A DNA stretch of 64,000 nucleotides from Bombella pollinis (GCF_026385485.1 NZ_JANIDX010000006.1:124001-188000); one strand, 5' to 3'. Shown: positions 1-9,570, counted from the first letter of the stretch. The notes: a model not told the origin generated them from the sequence alone. Program-made: numbers and translations.

Positions 1-1010
1 CCACGATGATGGTCTTTTAACGCCCCAGAGACAATCTCACTGGCTGAGGCCGAGCCTGCATTGGTGAGGACGATAATCGGCAAGCCGTGGGTAATATCTT
101 TACCCACACCATCCCAATGCTGGTTCCCCTCTGGATGGCGGCCACGGATGGAGACAATCTCCCCATCTTTCACAAAATCGCGGGAGACGGCAATGGCTTG
201 GTCGAGCTTCCCACCAGGGTCGGAGCGGAGGTCTAAAATCAGCCCGCTTAGTGTTTTACCGGGTGTTTTAGCAACGGATTGTACGAGCTTTACATAGGCT
301 TTATGGAGCTCTTTTTCCGCATCATCATCAAACTCACTCAAGCGGATATAGCCCACGCGCCCATAAAGAGCAGAGCGGACAATCTGGACATGAATAATCT
401 CTCGCTTAAGGGTGATGGTCTGCACTTTGCCCGTTTTGGGGCGCAAGATGGTGAGGATAATTTGCGTCCCTGGTTTACCGCGCATCTTGCGGACGGCTTG
501 GTCTAAAGTGAGGTCGGCAATGCTTTTATTATCCACCATGGTGATAACATCGCCTGATTGAATCCCCGCCCGTGCTGCAGGTGTATCATCAATGGGGGAG
601 ACAACGCGTACATGCCCCGCATCCCCTTGGACTTGCAAGCCGAGGCCGCCAAATTGACCGGACATCTCATCCTGCATGTCTTTAAGCTGCTGTGCATCCA
701 TGTAGGAGGAGTGAGGGTCGAGGTTGCTAATCATCCCATCAATGGCATTGCGGATGAGCTTCTTATTCGGCAAAGGGGTGACATATTCGGAATGAGCAAT
801 ATCCATCACCGTGCCGAGTAAGGTCAGCATACGGACTGTCTCAGCATTGTTGGAATCGCTGTTACTCGCGGCGTTGGAGGCGTCTTTATGGGCACTATCT
901 TCCGCCCATGCAGGGGGAAGTAGGGCTGGACGGCTGGCAAGAAACACGCCAGAGGCAACACCTATTGTCGAACAGGCAAGACCTAGCATAAGGCCAGCAC
1001 GGAAGTTCAT
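1..1010 (-). CDS. ctpA: S41 carboxyl-terminal processing protease CtpA (C-terminus beyond window)
   Basis: Periplasmic serine protease of the S41 (CtpA/Prc) family, which trims or degrades envelope proteins and often controls peptidoglycan hydrolases. The visible 336 residues begin with a signal peptide (MNFRAGLMLGLACSTIGVAS). They continue into the usual N-terminal domain (LDPHSSYMDA), a PDZ domain (GGLGLQV through the DVI segment to IILTILRP) and the S41 core with DLRSDPGG and the nucleophile motif NAGSASASE. The catalytic lysine and the C-terminus lie past the left edge. It sits downstream of envC with a gap of about 156 bp, an order common in alphaproteobacteria. The family call is firm; the substrate is unknown. 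Confidence 0.93.
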   Translation of the reverse strand, partial: MNFRAGLMLGLACSTIGVASGVFLASRPALLPPAWAEDSAHKDASNAASNSDSNNAETVRMLTLLGTVMDIAHSEYVTPLPNKKLIRNAIDGMISNLDPHSSYMDAQQLKDMQDEMSGQFGGLGLQVQGDAGHVRVVSPIDDTPAARAGIQSGDVITMVDNKSIADLTLDQAVRKMRGKPGTQIILTILRPKTGKVQTITLKREIIHVQIVRSALYGRVGYIRLSEFDDDAEKELHKAYVKLVQSVAKTPGKTLSGLILDLRSDPGGKLDQAIAVSRDFVKDGEIVSIRGRHPEGNQHWDGVGKDITHGLPIIVLTNAGSASASEIVSGALKDHHR

Positions 1011-1166
1011 GGTCGGTCTATTCCTTTTAAGTCGTAACGTAACCATCATGTTGGGACGTCGCAGTGTAAGGGTGCTACGCCCGAAGAGAGTGTTAATAAC
1101 CTTACAGTGTTTTGCGTTATGGTGAAACTCCCAAGAGGGGCTTCCGTTACAGGAGGGTTACCGTCT

Positions 1167-2417
1167 TTAGAAAAACGCTGCTGGGTTGATGAGCTTCGTC
1201 CCATGGCGGAGTTGGACAAATAACAAAGGATGTTGTGTAGGCATATGCCCAATAAGCGCACCTTGCTGTACGGCCTGCCCTGTATGGAGGGCGATTGTCC
1301 CTAACCCTGCGAGGACAAGCCGTTGTTTTTGCCCACAATCTAAAATCACCATTGGCCCAAAGGAGCGGAACGCCCCTGTAAAGAGCATCTGCCCTGTGCA
1401 GGGGGCTATAACTGGGGCAGAGGGGGCAGTTTGATAGGTTAAGCCTGTTGCAGGGCCAGCCTCGGTTGGTTGGGCCCATTGGGTGACGATGCGGCCTTGA
1501 ACAGGGGCATGAGCGGCCCCGTGCTGCAAGCCTTTACCGGGGTTGGATAGGGTGCGGGTTTGTTCATCCACCATTTGTTCTTTATGATGTTGATGCAGCT
1601 TATGGAAATGCTGTTTCTCCGCTTTTAAACGGCGGCGTGTGTTGGCCTCTTGTTGGGCTAATTTTGTGATGATGGCTGTAAGGGCCTCCGTACTTTGGCG
1701 TGCTTGTGTGAGGAGGGCTTGTTGGCGCAGGAGAGCTTGTTGGGCTTGCTCTGAAAGTTTTTCAGCATGTTGGGTGCGATTTTCTGCCAGAGTTTGGCGG
1801 GTTTGGAGGCGGCCTTCCTGCACGGCCATGGTGCGGCTTTGGGTGGTTAATGTTTTTTGTTGGTCATGAAGTTGCGCTTCTTGTTGGAGGGCATGGGTCA
1901 TGGCCTCTTGGTTTTGCTGTTGACGCAGCGTGAGAAGCGCGAAAGGGAGGGCGGGGTTATCTGCTGGGCCATCTGTAGGCATAAGCAAAGCGAGTTCGGG
2001 CGTTGTATCAAGCTGCCGTAATGCGGGCAGGCGTGTGGCTTCATCGGCTAAAATGGCATGTTCTTGGGCTTGGATATGCGTCTCTCCCGATGTGAGTTGA
2101 GCCAGCTGTTGCGAGAGGGCTGCTAAACGAGCCTCCACACGGGCATGTTGATGGGCTAGGAGAGCTTGTTTTTGGCGGAGTTGGGCCAGTTGACGGGCTG
2201 TTAAATGCGCTTGGGTTTCGGCTTTGCGGGTATTGTCCTCCTCTTGTTGGAGGAGGCGTGCCTTACGGGCAAGAAGCTGCTGCAAAGCTTGGCGTTTAGT
2301 TTGTATCGCGCTGGTGGAGGCCCGCACTGCCTTGGAGGCGGCTGCATGGAAGGGACAGCACATTATGATTGCCGCGAAGCCAACCAGCCAGAAACGGGAG
2401 ATGTATTTTAAAAGCAT
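1167..2417 (-). CDS. envC: EnvC-like murein hydrolase activator, degenerate LytM domain
   Basis: A 416-residue periplasmic protein: signal peptide (about 1-28, ending AAASKA), a very long Gln/Ala/Arg-rich coiled coil (about 30-270), then a LytM/M23-like domain (about 300-416). The zinc-binding positions of active M23 peptidases are not kept: the segments read VILDCGQ and LFVQLRHG where enzymes have a His-Asp pair and HxH. This matches EnvC-type activators, which stimulate amidases instead of cutting peptidoglycan. In other bacteria EnvC is recruited by FtsEX; ftsE and ftsX lie at about 46.7-48.3 kb of this window. The gene order envC-ctpA is conserved. The start is the ATG preceding an obvious signal peptide. 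Confidence 0.85.
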   Translation of the reverse strand: MLLKYISRFWLVGFAAIIMCCPFHAAASKAVRASTSAIQTKRQALQQLLARKARLLQQEEDNTRKAETQAHLTARQLAQLRQKQALLAHQHARVEARLAALSQQLAQLTSGETHIQAQEHAILADEATRLPALRQLDTTPELALLMPTDGPADNPALPFALLTLRQQQNQEAMTHALQQEAQLHDQQKTLTTQSRTMAVQEGRLQTRQTLAENRTQHAEKLSEQAQQALLRQQALLTQARQSTEALTAIITKLAQQEANTRRRLKAEKQHFHKLHQHHKEQMVDEQTRTLSNPGKGLQHGAAHAPVQGRIVTQWAQPTEAGPATGLTYQTAPSAPVIAPCTGQMLFTGAFRSFGPMVILDCGQKQRLVLAGLGTIALHTGQAVQQGALIGHMPTQHPLLFVQLRHGTKLINPAAFF

Positions 2418-2549
2418 AGCTCTGCGGAGTTTATCATAGGGCTTGTAAAAGTAAGAATGCGTTATGACATCATGCCGGTGATTATGGAGCAGGTAGCTCT
2501 AATCTGGTGGAGGCGGGTTGGTCTGTCCAGAGTATGGGGGAATGAGATT

Positions 2550-2951
2550 ATGAAAGAGCATAACAAGACTTCGGCTCATCATTGTGGTTGTGGCCCGTTA
2601 AGTGAGGCGCAGAAGCATATTTTGCATGAGCGCGGCACCGAGCCTCCCGGCTCCAGCCCGTTGAATGATGAAAAACGCCCCGGACATTATGAATGTGCCG
2701 CCTGTGGGGCTCGGCTATTTAACGCGAACACAAAATATGAGAGCGGCTCTGGTTGGCCCTCCTTCTTCCACGCAGAACCTGGTGCCGTGGGGGAACGAAG
2801 CGATTTTAGCCTAGGGATGCAGCGGGTCGAGATTTATTGCACGGGCTGTCATGGTCATCTCGGCCATGTTTTTCCCGATGGCCCCCAACCAACGGGATTA
2901 CGTTATTGCACAAACGGCTTAGCCCTACATTTTGTGCCAGAAGCGCAATAA
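2550..2951 (+). CDS. msrB: Peptide-methionine (R)-S-oxide reductase MsrB
   Basis: Repairs methionine-R-sulfoxide in oxidised proteins. The 133-residue product has the full MsrB domain: two structural zinc pairs (CAAC and CTGC), the GSGWPSF segment, the HLGHVF motif and the catalytic cysteine in RYCTNGLAL. The frame is open from 2457, but the ATG at 2550 fits the usual family length and follows a purine-rich GGGGGAATGAG. It is divergent from envC. No second domain or MsrA fusion is present. Confidence 0.93.
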   Translation: MKEHNKTSAHHCGCGPLSEAQKHILHERGTEPPGSSPLNDEKRPGHYECAACGARLFNANTKYESGSGWPSFFHAEPGAVGERSDFSLGMQRVEIYCTGCHGHLGHVFPDGPQPTGLRYCTNGLALHFVPEAQ

Positions 2952-2987
2952 GGAATCCCGTGTTATAAAATGCGTGTGGGGAAGGGG

Positions 2988-4208
2988 TTAATCCCGCTCC
3001 ACATGATAATGGCGGGAGAGTTCACGCTCAATCTCGAGAGCATGTTCTGTATCCCGGGCTTCAATCATCACAACGAGTTCCGCTGTCTGCACAGAAGGGG
3101 CAGCAAAGAGGCGATGGTGGGAGACCTCAATGATGTTGCCGCCATAGCTGCCAATCTTCTCGGAGATAGCGGCAAGGAGGCCGGGGCGGTCGGGAATTTG
3201 GAAGATAAGCCGCAGGATGCGCCCTTCCCGCAGGAGGGAGCGGAGGATGACATGGGCAAGAATACGGGCATTGATGTTCCCACCAGAGATGGGGAAGCCG
3301 ACCCGCTTGCCTTTAAAGAGGTCATGATGGGCTAAAATCGCAGCGAGGGGAGCCGCGCCAGCCCCTTCGCCCACTTGGCGGGCTTTTTCGGCAAGGGTGG
3401 TGATGGCCCCTTCTACTTGGAGCTCATTAACAACAAATACGCCATCAATATGTTTGCCGATGACATCCAAACAATGGTTGCCTGGCTGCACAACAGCGAT
3501 CCCTTCTGCAATGGTCGGGCCACCGGGAACAGAGCGTAGTGGGGCAGGGTAGGCCCCAAGGGGGGAATATCCCTCTACCTGTACGCCATAAAGCTTGGTG
3601 TTGGGGCTGAGTTGCTTGAGTACGGTGACAAAGCCTGCCATGAGGCCACCACCACCAATAGGCACGACAATAGCATCAAGCGGAGGGGCGTCCTCAATCA
3701 TCTCCAAAGCGCAGGTGCCTTGCCCTGCGATGACGGCAGGGTCATTGAAGGGATGGACGAGCGTTTGGCCTTCTTCGTGGCGAATTTTTTCTGCCGTTTG
3801 TACGGCTTCATCAAAATTATCACCGGCTAATACAACGCGTGCGCCCCAACTTTTTGTGGCGGCGACTTTTGTGGCAGGGGTGAAGCGCGGCATCACAATG
3901 GTCGCTTGGATGCCAAGCAAGCTGGCTTGCCGCCCCACACCCTGAGCATGATTACCCGCCGAGACGGTGATAACCCCGTGCTTGCGCTCTTCCTGGGTGA
4001 GGAGGGCCATGCGGTTTGCGGCCCCGCGCTCTTTAAAGGAGCCAATGGCTTGGAGGTTCTCTAGCTTGATAATAATCTCTGCTTCTGTCAGCCGGGAGAG
4101 TGCCACATTGCTAATGGTGGGGGTACGAGCAATGGTGCTGGCAATGCGCTTTTGGGCGTCTTGGACGTCAGTAAAGCTGAGGCTGGGATGAGAAGCAGAG
4201 TCCGGCAT
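2988..4208 (-). CDS. ilvA: Threonine ammonia-lyase (threonine dehydratase)
   Basis: PLP enzyme converting threonine to 2-oxobutanoate, the first step to isoleucine. The 406 residues include the PLP lysine in GSFKERGAANRM, the phosphate-binding glycine loop GGGGLMAG and a C-terminal ACT domain (about 330-406: LRLIFQIPDRPGLL) that probably senses an amino acid. It has the single-ACT, about 400-residue architecture rather than the long 500-residue form. Its ATG overlaps the greA stop (TAATG), so translation is probably coupled. Confidence 0.92.
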   Translation of the reverse strand: MPDSASHPSLSFTDVQDAQKRIASTIARTPTISNVALSRLTEAEIIIKLENLQAIGSFKERGAANRMALLTQEERKHGVITVSAGNHAQGVGRQASLLGIQATIVMPRFTPATKVAATKSWGARVVLAGDNFDEAVQTAEKIRHEEGQTLVHPFNDPAVIAGQGTCALEMIEDAPPLDAIVVPIGGGGLMAGFVTVLKQLSPNTKLYGVQVEGYSPLGAYPAPLRSVPGGPTIAEGIAVVQPGNHCLDVIGKHIDGVFVVNELQVEGAITTLAEKARQVGEGAGAAPLAAILAHHDLFKGKRVGFPISGGNINARILAHVILRSLLREGRILRLIFQIPDRPGLLAAISEKIGSYGGNIIEVSHHRLFAAPSVQTAELVVMIEARDTEHALEIERELSRHYHVERD

Positions 4209-4681
4209 TATTTATACGTCACTTTCAAAACTTCGTAAGTGCGGTCACCCCCCGGTGCGGGGACGGAGACGCTCTCCCCAACTTCCTTCCCAATGAGGGC
4301 TTTGGCAAGGGGGGAGGAGATAGAAATACGGTTCTGCTTAATGTCAGCTTCGTGAGCACCGACAATTTGATAGGTTTTTTCTTGGTCGGTTTCCTCATCC
4401 ACAAGCTCTACTGTGGCACCGAACTGGATGCGGTCACCAGAGAGGGTGGATGGGTCGATCACTTCTGCGGTGGAGATGAGGCTCTCTAGCTCCAACACCC
4501 GGCCTTCGATAAAGGATTGACGCTCGCGCGCGGCATGATACTCGGCATTTTCGGAGAGGTCGCCATGAGAGCGAGCCTCAGCAATGGCACGAATGACAGC
4601 GGGGCGTTCTTCAGATTTTAATTGGCGTAATTCATCCTCAAGGCGTTTTAATCCTTGGGCGGTCATAGGGCTTTTCTGCAC
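4208..4681 (-). CDS. greA: Transcription elongation factor GreA
   Basis: Rescues backtracked RNA polymerase by stimulating transcript cleavage. The product has the N-terminal coiled coil with the acidic tip region (ARSHGDLSENAEYHAARERQ) and the C-terminal FKBP-like domain (ISISSPLAKALIGKEVGE). I chose the GTG at 4681 (protein starting MQKSPMTAQGL), because that matches the family N-terminus and follows AGGA by 8 nt. An upstream in-frame GTG at 4696 would add five residues. The last base of the ORF overlaps ilvA. Confidence 0.93.
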   Translation of the reverse strand: MQKSPMTAQGLKRLEDELRQLKSEERPAVIRAIAEARSHGDLSENAEYHAARERQSFIEGRVLELESLISTAEVIDPSTLSGDRIQFGATVELVDEETDQEKTYQIVGAHEADIKQNRISISSPLAKALIGKEVGESVSVPAPGGDRTYEVLKVTYK

Positions 4682-4722
4682 GGAGGGTATCCTCACATTA
4701 GGGTCAATTTACAATGAATGGC

Positions 4723-4762
4723 ACACCGCCCCTTCCATCACGCGGGAGGAAAGGGGCGGTGT
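4723..4762 (-). terminator. Strong hairpin in the carB-greA gap
   Basis: Arms ACACCGCCCCTT (4723-4734) and AAGGGGCGGTGT (4751-4762) are perfectly complementary over 12 bp with a 16-nt loop. It lies about 60 nt after the carB stop. No T-run follows on the minus strand, so it may be an attenuating or RNA-stabilising stem rather than a standard intrinsic terminator. Confidence 0.45.
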
Positions 4763-4820
4763 ACGCTGTAAGAGGTAGGATAAACAGCAGGGCGGGCGTG
4801 CTGCAAGCCTTCTCTTGCGA

Positions 4821-7800
4821 TTAAAAGCTGCTATGGAAGTAAGATTGCAGCGGGGCTACATCAGCTTCCTTCTGTTTTAGGACGGAAATAGCATAGGTTG
4901 CTGCTCGCGCCCCCGCGATGGTGGTGTAGTGGGGGATGTTCATCGTCAAAGCCGAGCGGCGGATGTCGAAGCTATCGCGCACGGATTGCCCACCTTGTGC
5001 GGTATTGATGACCATCTGCACCTCGTTAGAGTGGATGGCATCCACACAATGAGGGCGGCCCTCCAACACTTTATTAACCTGTGTAACGGGGATACCAGCC
5101 TCTTTTAAGCGGTCTGCCGTGCCGCGTGTGGCAAGGATGGTAAAGCCCATCTCCACCAATTTACGCGCAAGCGGCTGCACATGGGCTTTATCACTCTCCC
5201 GTACGGAGAGGAACACCGCCCCCTCCCGTGGGAGATTTACCCCAGCGGCAAGCTGTGCTTTAGCAAAGGCCATCTCGAAGTTAGCATCCAGCCCCATGAC
5301 CTCCCCCGTAGAGCGCATCTCTGGCCCAAGGATGGTATCAACCCCAGAGAAGCGGCTGAAGGGGAACACAGCTTCTTTCACCGCAACATGCGGGGCGACG
5401 GAGCGGCCCTCAAGCGGGAAGTCGGCTAATTTTGCCCCAGCCATGATGCGCGCACCAATCTTAGCGACAGGCACACCTGTGGCCTTAGCCACGAAGGGCA
5501 CAGTACGGGAGGCGCGCGGATTGACCTCTAGCACAAAGACTTCATCATCCTTGATGGCGAATTGCACATTCATCAGCCCACGGATGCCGAGCTCGCGCGC
5601 CATGGCTTCAGTTTGTTCCCGCAACTCGGTGACGAGAGCGGGGGAGAGGGTATAGGGCGGCAATGAGCAGGCAGAATCACCGGAATGAATCCCGGCTTCC
5701 TCAATATGCTCCATCACCCCGGCGACATAAACATCTTGCCCATCGGCAATGCAGTCCACATCAGCTTCGATGGCGTCATTGAGGTAATGGTCTAACAGGA
5801 CGGGCCCCGTAGCGACCTCCTCGCCCGCAGCGCGTAGCACGGTGTTGAGATAATGGGAGAGGCCTGCCTTGTCATAAACAATCTCCATCGCACGGCCACC
5901 TAATACATAAGATGGACGCGCCACGACGGGATAGCCGACCTCCTCAGCAATCTTCAAAGCTTCATCAGGATTGCGGGCGATGCCGTTGCGCGGCTGGCGT
6001 AGGCCCAGCTTGCGGAGCATAGCTTGGAAGCGTTCCCGGTCCTCGGCCCGGTCAATCGCATCTGCGGGAGTACCGAGGAGGGTGATGCCGGCTTTCTCCA
6101 ACGCGCGGGAGAGTTTAAGGGGGGTCTGCCCCCCATATTGCACGATGCAGCCCAGAACGGTGCCGTTCGTCATTTCCGTTTTTACAAGGCTGATGACATC
6201 TTCAGCCGTCAGCGGCTCGAAATAGAGGCGGTCGGACGTATCGTAATCGGTGGAGACAGTCTCCGGGTTGCAGTTGACCATGATGGTCTCAAAGCCAGCT
6301 TCCCGCAGGGCGTAAGCGGCATGGACGCAGCAATAGTCGAACTCAATACCCTGCCCAATACGGTTGGGGCCACCACCGAGGATGACAATCTTCGTTTTGT
6401 CAGTCGGGCGGCTTTCGCATTCTGGCGTGCCGAAGCCGCCTTCATAGGTGGAGTATAGATAAGGCGTATCGGAGGAGAACTCCGCTGCGCAGGTGTCAAT
6501 CCGCCGATAAACGGGCAACACGCCGAGCTTGCTGCGCAGGGCGGTAACATCCTCTACGCTTTTGCCGCTGAGGCGTGCAAGTTGCCGGTCGGAGAAGCCT
6601 TGCGCTTTGACCTGCCGTAGGGCGATGGCCTCTTGTGGCAAGCCGTTTGCTTCGATGTCACGTTCCGTTGCGATGATGGCTTCTAGCTGGCGGAGGAACC
6701 ATGGCTCAAAATGGCATGCCTTTTGAATATCCTCTAATGAAAGCCCAGCCCGGAAGGCCTGCGCTGCCATGAGGATGCGCTCCGGCCGCGGCTCGGAGAG
6801 AGCAGCGCGGTAAGCATCTGGAGAGCCATCACCGGGGGCTTCCACAGGGTCGAGACCTGTTAGGCCTGTCTCCATAGAGCGCAGACCTTTTTGGAGGGAT
6901 TCTGCAAAGCTACGGCCCACAGCCATGGCTTCCCCAACGGACTTCATAGAGGTGGAGAGTAGGGCTGGCGTGCTGGGGAACTTCTCGAAGGTGAAGCGCG
7001 GAATCTTCGTGACGACATAATCGATGGTCGGCTCGAAGCTGGCGGGGATGGTGCCGGTGATGTCGTTTGTTAACTCATCAAGCGTATAGCCAACGGCAAG
7101 TTTGGCTGCGATTTTAGCAATCGGGAAGCCGGTGGCTTTAGAAGCCAGAGCAGAGGAGCGCGATACACGGGGGTTCATCTCAATGACGACCATGCGGCCA
7201 TCTTTTGGGTTCACGCCGAACTGCACATTAGAGCCACCCGTCTCCACCCCAATGGCCCGCAAGCAGGCGATGGAGACATCACGCATGCGTTGATATTCTT
7301 TATCCGTCAGCGTCATAGCTGGGGCAACGGTGATGGAATCCCCCGTATGGACGCCCATCGGGTCGATATTCTCGATGGAGCAGACGATGATGCAGTTATC
7401 GGCTACGTCACGGACGACCTCCATCTCATATTCTTTCCACCCGATGACGGATTCTTCAATCAGCACCTCAGTGGTAGGGGAGGCGTCCAAACCGCTCGCG
7501 ACAATTTGGGAGAATTCCTCACGATTATAGGCAATCCCGCCGCCAGAGCCGCCCATGGTGAAGGAGGGGCGAATGATGGCCGGTAAGCCGATATGCTCCA
7601 GAGCCGTACGAGCCTCATCCAGCGTGTGGGCAATGGCACTGCGGGGGCTTTCCACCCCGATAGCATCCATGGCCTCACGGAACTTTAGGCGATCCTCAGC
7701 ACGGTCAATCACATCAGCCCGCGCACCAATCAGCTCCACCTTATGCTTGGTAAGGAAGCCGGATTTATCCAACGCCATCGCCGCATTGAGGGCCGTTTGG

Positions 7801-8075
7801 CCGCCCATAGTGGGGAGGATGGCATCGGGCTTTTCTTTGAGGATGATGCGCTCAACAAACTCTGGCGTGATAGGCTCGATGTAAGTCGCATCGGCCAAGC
7901 CGGGGTCGGTCATGATGGTGGCGGGGTTGGAGTTTAGCAGGATGACGCGATAGCCTTCCTCCTTGAGGGCCTTACAGGCCTGCGCGCCGGAATAGTCGAA
8001 CTCACAAGCCTGCCCGATGACAATCGGACCAGCACCAATGATGAGGATGGAGCGGATATCTGTGCGTTTGGGCAT
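4821..8075 (-). CDS. carB: Carbamoyl-phosphate synthase large subunit
   Basis: Makes carbamoyl phosphate from bicarbonate, ATP and ammonia supplied by CarA, for arginine and pyrimidine synthesis. At 1084 residues it has the full duplicated architecture: a first ATP-grasp half (GGGIAYNREE, EMNPRVSRSSALASKATG), an oligomerisation region, a second ATP-grasp half (PSYVLGGRAMEIVY, EVNPRASRTVPFVAKATG) and a C-terminal MGS-like allosteric domain from about residue 940. No motif is visibly missing. The start is 3 nt after the carA stop, so the pair is cotranslated. Confidence 0.97.
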   Translation of the reverse strand: MPKRTDIRSILIIGAGPIVIGQACEFDYSGAQACKALKEEGYRVILLNSNPATIMTDPGLADATYIEPITPEFVERIILKEKPDAILPTMGGQTALNAAMALDKSGFLTKHKVELIGARADVIDRAEDRLKFREAMDAIGVESPRSAIAHTLDEARTALEHIGLPAIIRPSFTMGGSGGGIAYNREEFSQIVASGLDASPTTEVLIEESVIGWKEYEMEVVRDVADNCIIVCSIENIDPMGVHTGDSITVAPAMTLTDKEYQRMRDVSIACLRAIGVETGGSNVQFGVNPKDGRMVVIEMNPRVSRSSALASKATGFPIAKIAAKLAVGYTLDELTNDITGTIPASFEPTIDYVVTKIPRFTFEKFPSTPALLSTSMKSVGEAMAVGRSFAESLQKGLRSMETGLTGLDPVEAPGDGSPDAYRAALSEPRPERILMAAQAFRAGLSLEDIQKACHFEPWFLRQLEAIIATERDIEANGLPQEAIALRQVKAQGFSDRQLARLSGKSVEDVTALRSKLGVLPVYRRIDTCAAEFSSDTPYLYSTYEGGFGTPECESRPTDKTKIVILGGGPNRIGQGIEFDYCCVHAAYALREAGFETIMVNCNPETVSTDYDTSDRLYFEPLTAEDVISLVKTEMTNGTVLGCIVQYGGQTPLKLSRALEKAGITLLGTPADAIDRAEDRERFQAMLRKLGLRQPRNGIARNPDEALKIAEEVGYPVVARPSYVLGGRAMEIVYDKAGLSHYLNTVLRAAGEEVATGPVLLDHYLNDAIEADVDCIADGQDVYVAGVMEHIEEAGIHSGDSACSLPPYTLSPALVTELREQTEAMARELGIRGLMNVQFAIKDDEVFVLEVNPRASRTVPFVAKATGVPVAKIGARIMAGAKLADFPLEGRSVAPHVAVKEAVFPFSRFSGVDTILGPEMRSTGEVMGLDANFEMAFAKAQLAAGVNLPREGAVFLSVRESDKAHVQPLARKLVEMGFTILATRGTADRLKEAGIPVTQVNKVLEGRPHCVDAIHSNEVQMVINTAQGGQSVRDSFDIRRSALTMNIPHYTTIAGARAATYAISVLKQKEADVAPLQSYFHSSF

Positions 8076-8078
8076 GGT

Positions 8079-9458
8079 TCAGGCTCCTGCCTTGCTGGTT
8101 GTGCGGGCTGCGGCGCGGCGGTCCATCACAGCGACAAACCGCTCAAAGAGGTAAAAACTATCAGTCGGGCCGGGGCTGGCCTCTGGGTGATATTGGACGG
8201 AGAAGGCTTCCTTCACAGTGGAGGCTAGCCCTTCATTAGAGCCATCAAACAAGCTGACATGCGTCACCTTCACTGTATCGGGTAGGGATTTCTCATCCAC
8301 AGCGAAGCCGTGATTCTGGCTGGTGATTTCTACCCGGCCCGTTGTGAGGTCCTTAACTGGTTGATTAGCCCCACGATGGCCACGCTCTAGCTTATAAGTC
8401 GTCCCGCCCAAAGCGCGGGCGAGGAGCTGATGGCCTAAGCAAATCCCAAAGACAGGAATATCAGCTTCCATCACCGCTTGGATGGCCGGGACAGCATAAA
8501 CAGCCGTAGCGGCGGGGTCTGCCGGACCATTGGAGAGAAAGACGCCTTCAGGTTTTAAGGCCAGGATTTCCTCACCCGTGGCCGTGCCGGGGAGGACATG
8601 CACCTCACAGCCAGCGGCTACGAGGCTGCGGAGGATGTTATCCTTCGCGCCGTAATCCAGAGCCACGACACGGCGTTTTACGGCGCGTTCTGGCCGGGTA
8701 TTGTGCCATGTGGTTTTCGTCCAGCTGCGTGCGGGTTGGGCGACTTCCTTTACAAGGTCCATCCCCTCCAAGCCGGGCCATTCTGCGGCTTTTTTGCGGA
8801 GAGAGGCGAGGTCAAATTGGCCATCTTTTGGGTAAAAGAGCAGGGCATTTTGTGGCCCCTTATCCCGCAATAGCCGTGTAATACCGCGTGTATCGACCCC
8901 ACTAATGCCAGCGCGCTTATGGGCTTTTAACCACTCTTGTAACGCTTGAGTGGACCGCCAATTTGCCGGAGCGGTAACATCTTCCTTTACCACAAGGCCG
9001 AGGGCTGCCATGGTAGGAGCTTCATCATCATCCCCATTCGTGCCGACATTACCAATATGAGGGAAGGTGAAGGTGATGATTTGACCGGCAAAGGAGGGGT
9101 CCGTCAATGTTTCTTGATACCCCGTCATCCCGGTGGAGAAGCAGAGTTCCCCCACGGCACCCTCATTAAAAGCCCCAAAGCCACGGCCCCAGAAATGGGA
9201 GCCATCTGCTAGTACGAGGACGGCTGTTGCCCCTTTTGGAGGTGTATCATCAGTCGGATGGGTCATGGCGGATGTCTCCTCGGAGGTCTCATTTAGGTCG
9301 GCTAGGGTGATCCCCGGCACATGGAGCAGGGCAGGCCAATGCTTGGTGGGTACCATACCAGCTTGCCGCCATTTGCGCACGGCCTCGGTCGTGACACCTG
9401 TAAGCTGGGCAATTTCAGCCGCACCGCCCGCTTTTGTGATGAGTGAATCGATGTTCAT
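8079..9458 (-). CDS. carA: Carbamoyl-phosphate synthase small subunit with N-terminal helix-turn-helix domain
   Basis: Glutamine amidotransferase subunit that hydrolyses glutamine and channels ammonia to CarB. The standard CarA body begins near residue 65-78 (GATAVLVLADGSHFWG) and ends with the class I amidotransferase triad: Cys in GICLGHQLLA, and His and Glu in YHPEASPGP. Ahead of it is an unusual in-frame 60-residue helix-turn-helix of YdaS/Cro type (AAEIAQLTGVTTEAVRKWRQ, then IP-like MVPTKHWPALL). The ATG at 9458 is preceded by CCGGAG. A second ATG at 9266, also preceded by GAGGAGA, would give a normal-length CarA without the HTH. Both forms could be made. The amidotransferase call is certain; the DNA-binding role is inference. 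Confidence 0.93.
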   Translation of the reverse strand: MNIDSLITKAGGAAEIAQLTGVTTEAVRKWRQAGMVPTKHWPALLHVPGITLADLNETSEETSAMTHPTDDTPPKGATAVLVLADGSHFWGRGFGAFNEGAVGELCFSTGMTGYQETLTDPSFAGQIITFTFPHIGNVGTNGDDDEAPTMAALGLVVKEDVTAPANWRSTQALQEWLKAHKRAGISGVDTRGITRLLRDKGPQNALLFYPKDGQFDLASLRKKAAEWPGLEGMDLVKEVAQPARSWTKTTWHNTRPERAVKRRVVALDYGAKDNILRSLVAAGCEVHVLPGTATGEEILALKPEGVFLSNGPADPAATAVYAVPAIQAVMEADIPVFGICLGHQLLARALGGTTYKLERGHRGANQPVKDLTTGRVEITSQNHGFAVDEKSLPDTVKVTHVSLFDGSNEGLASTVKEAFSVQYHPEASPGPTDSFYLFERFVAVMDRRAAARTTSKAGA

Positions 9459-9498
9459 GCGTTGATACTCCGGCACATGCCTTGCGCGTTATGACATT

Positions 9499-9527
9499 AT
9501 CATAAGCGAGTTGGAGCGTAATGGGAA
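9499..9527 (-). promoter_or_regulatory. Predicted carA promoter
   Basis: On the minus strand a -35-like TTCCCA (9522-9527) and a -10-like TATGAT (9499-9504) are separated by exactly 17 bp, about 40 nt upstream of the carA ATG. The -35 matches 4 of 6 consensus bases and lies inside the inverted repeat at 9517-9543, so occupancy of the repeat would block polymerase. Confidence 0.5.
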
Positions 9528-9543
9528 GTTTTTTCCCATTACG
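9517..9543. promoter_or_regulatory. Operator-like perfect inverted repeat 1 upstream of carA
   Basis: Perfect 11-bp arms CGTAATGGGAA and TTCCCATTACG flank the 5-bp spacer GTTTT. It covers the predicted carA -35 box. A second copy of the core with the same spacer lies 54 bp away. It resembles a binding site for a dimeric HTH protein; the HTH fused to CarA is the obvious candidate. Confidence 0.6.
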
Positions 9544-9570
9544 GAGATGAGGAGGTGGCGACTGTGATAT

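Noticed and set aside
5119..5655. 178-aa open frame opposite carB
   Set aside because: It lies wholly within the strongly conserved carB coding sequence on the other strand, with no family similarity or ribosome-binding site.
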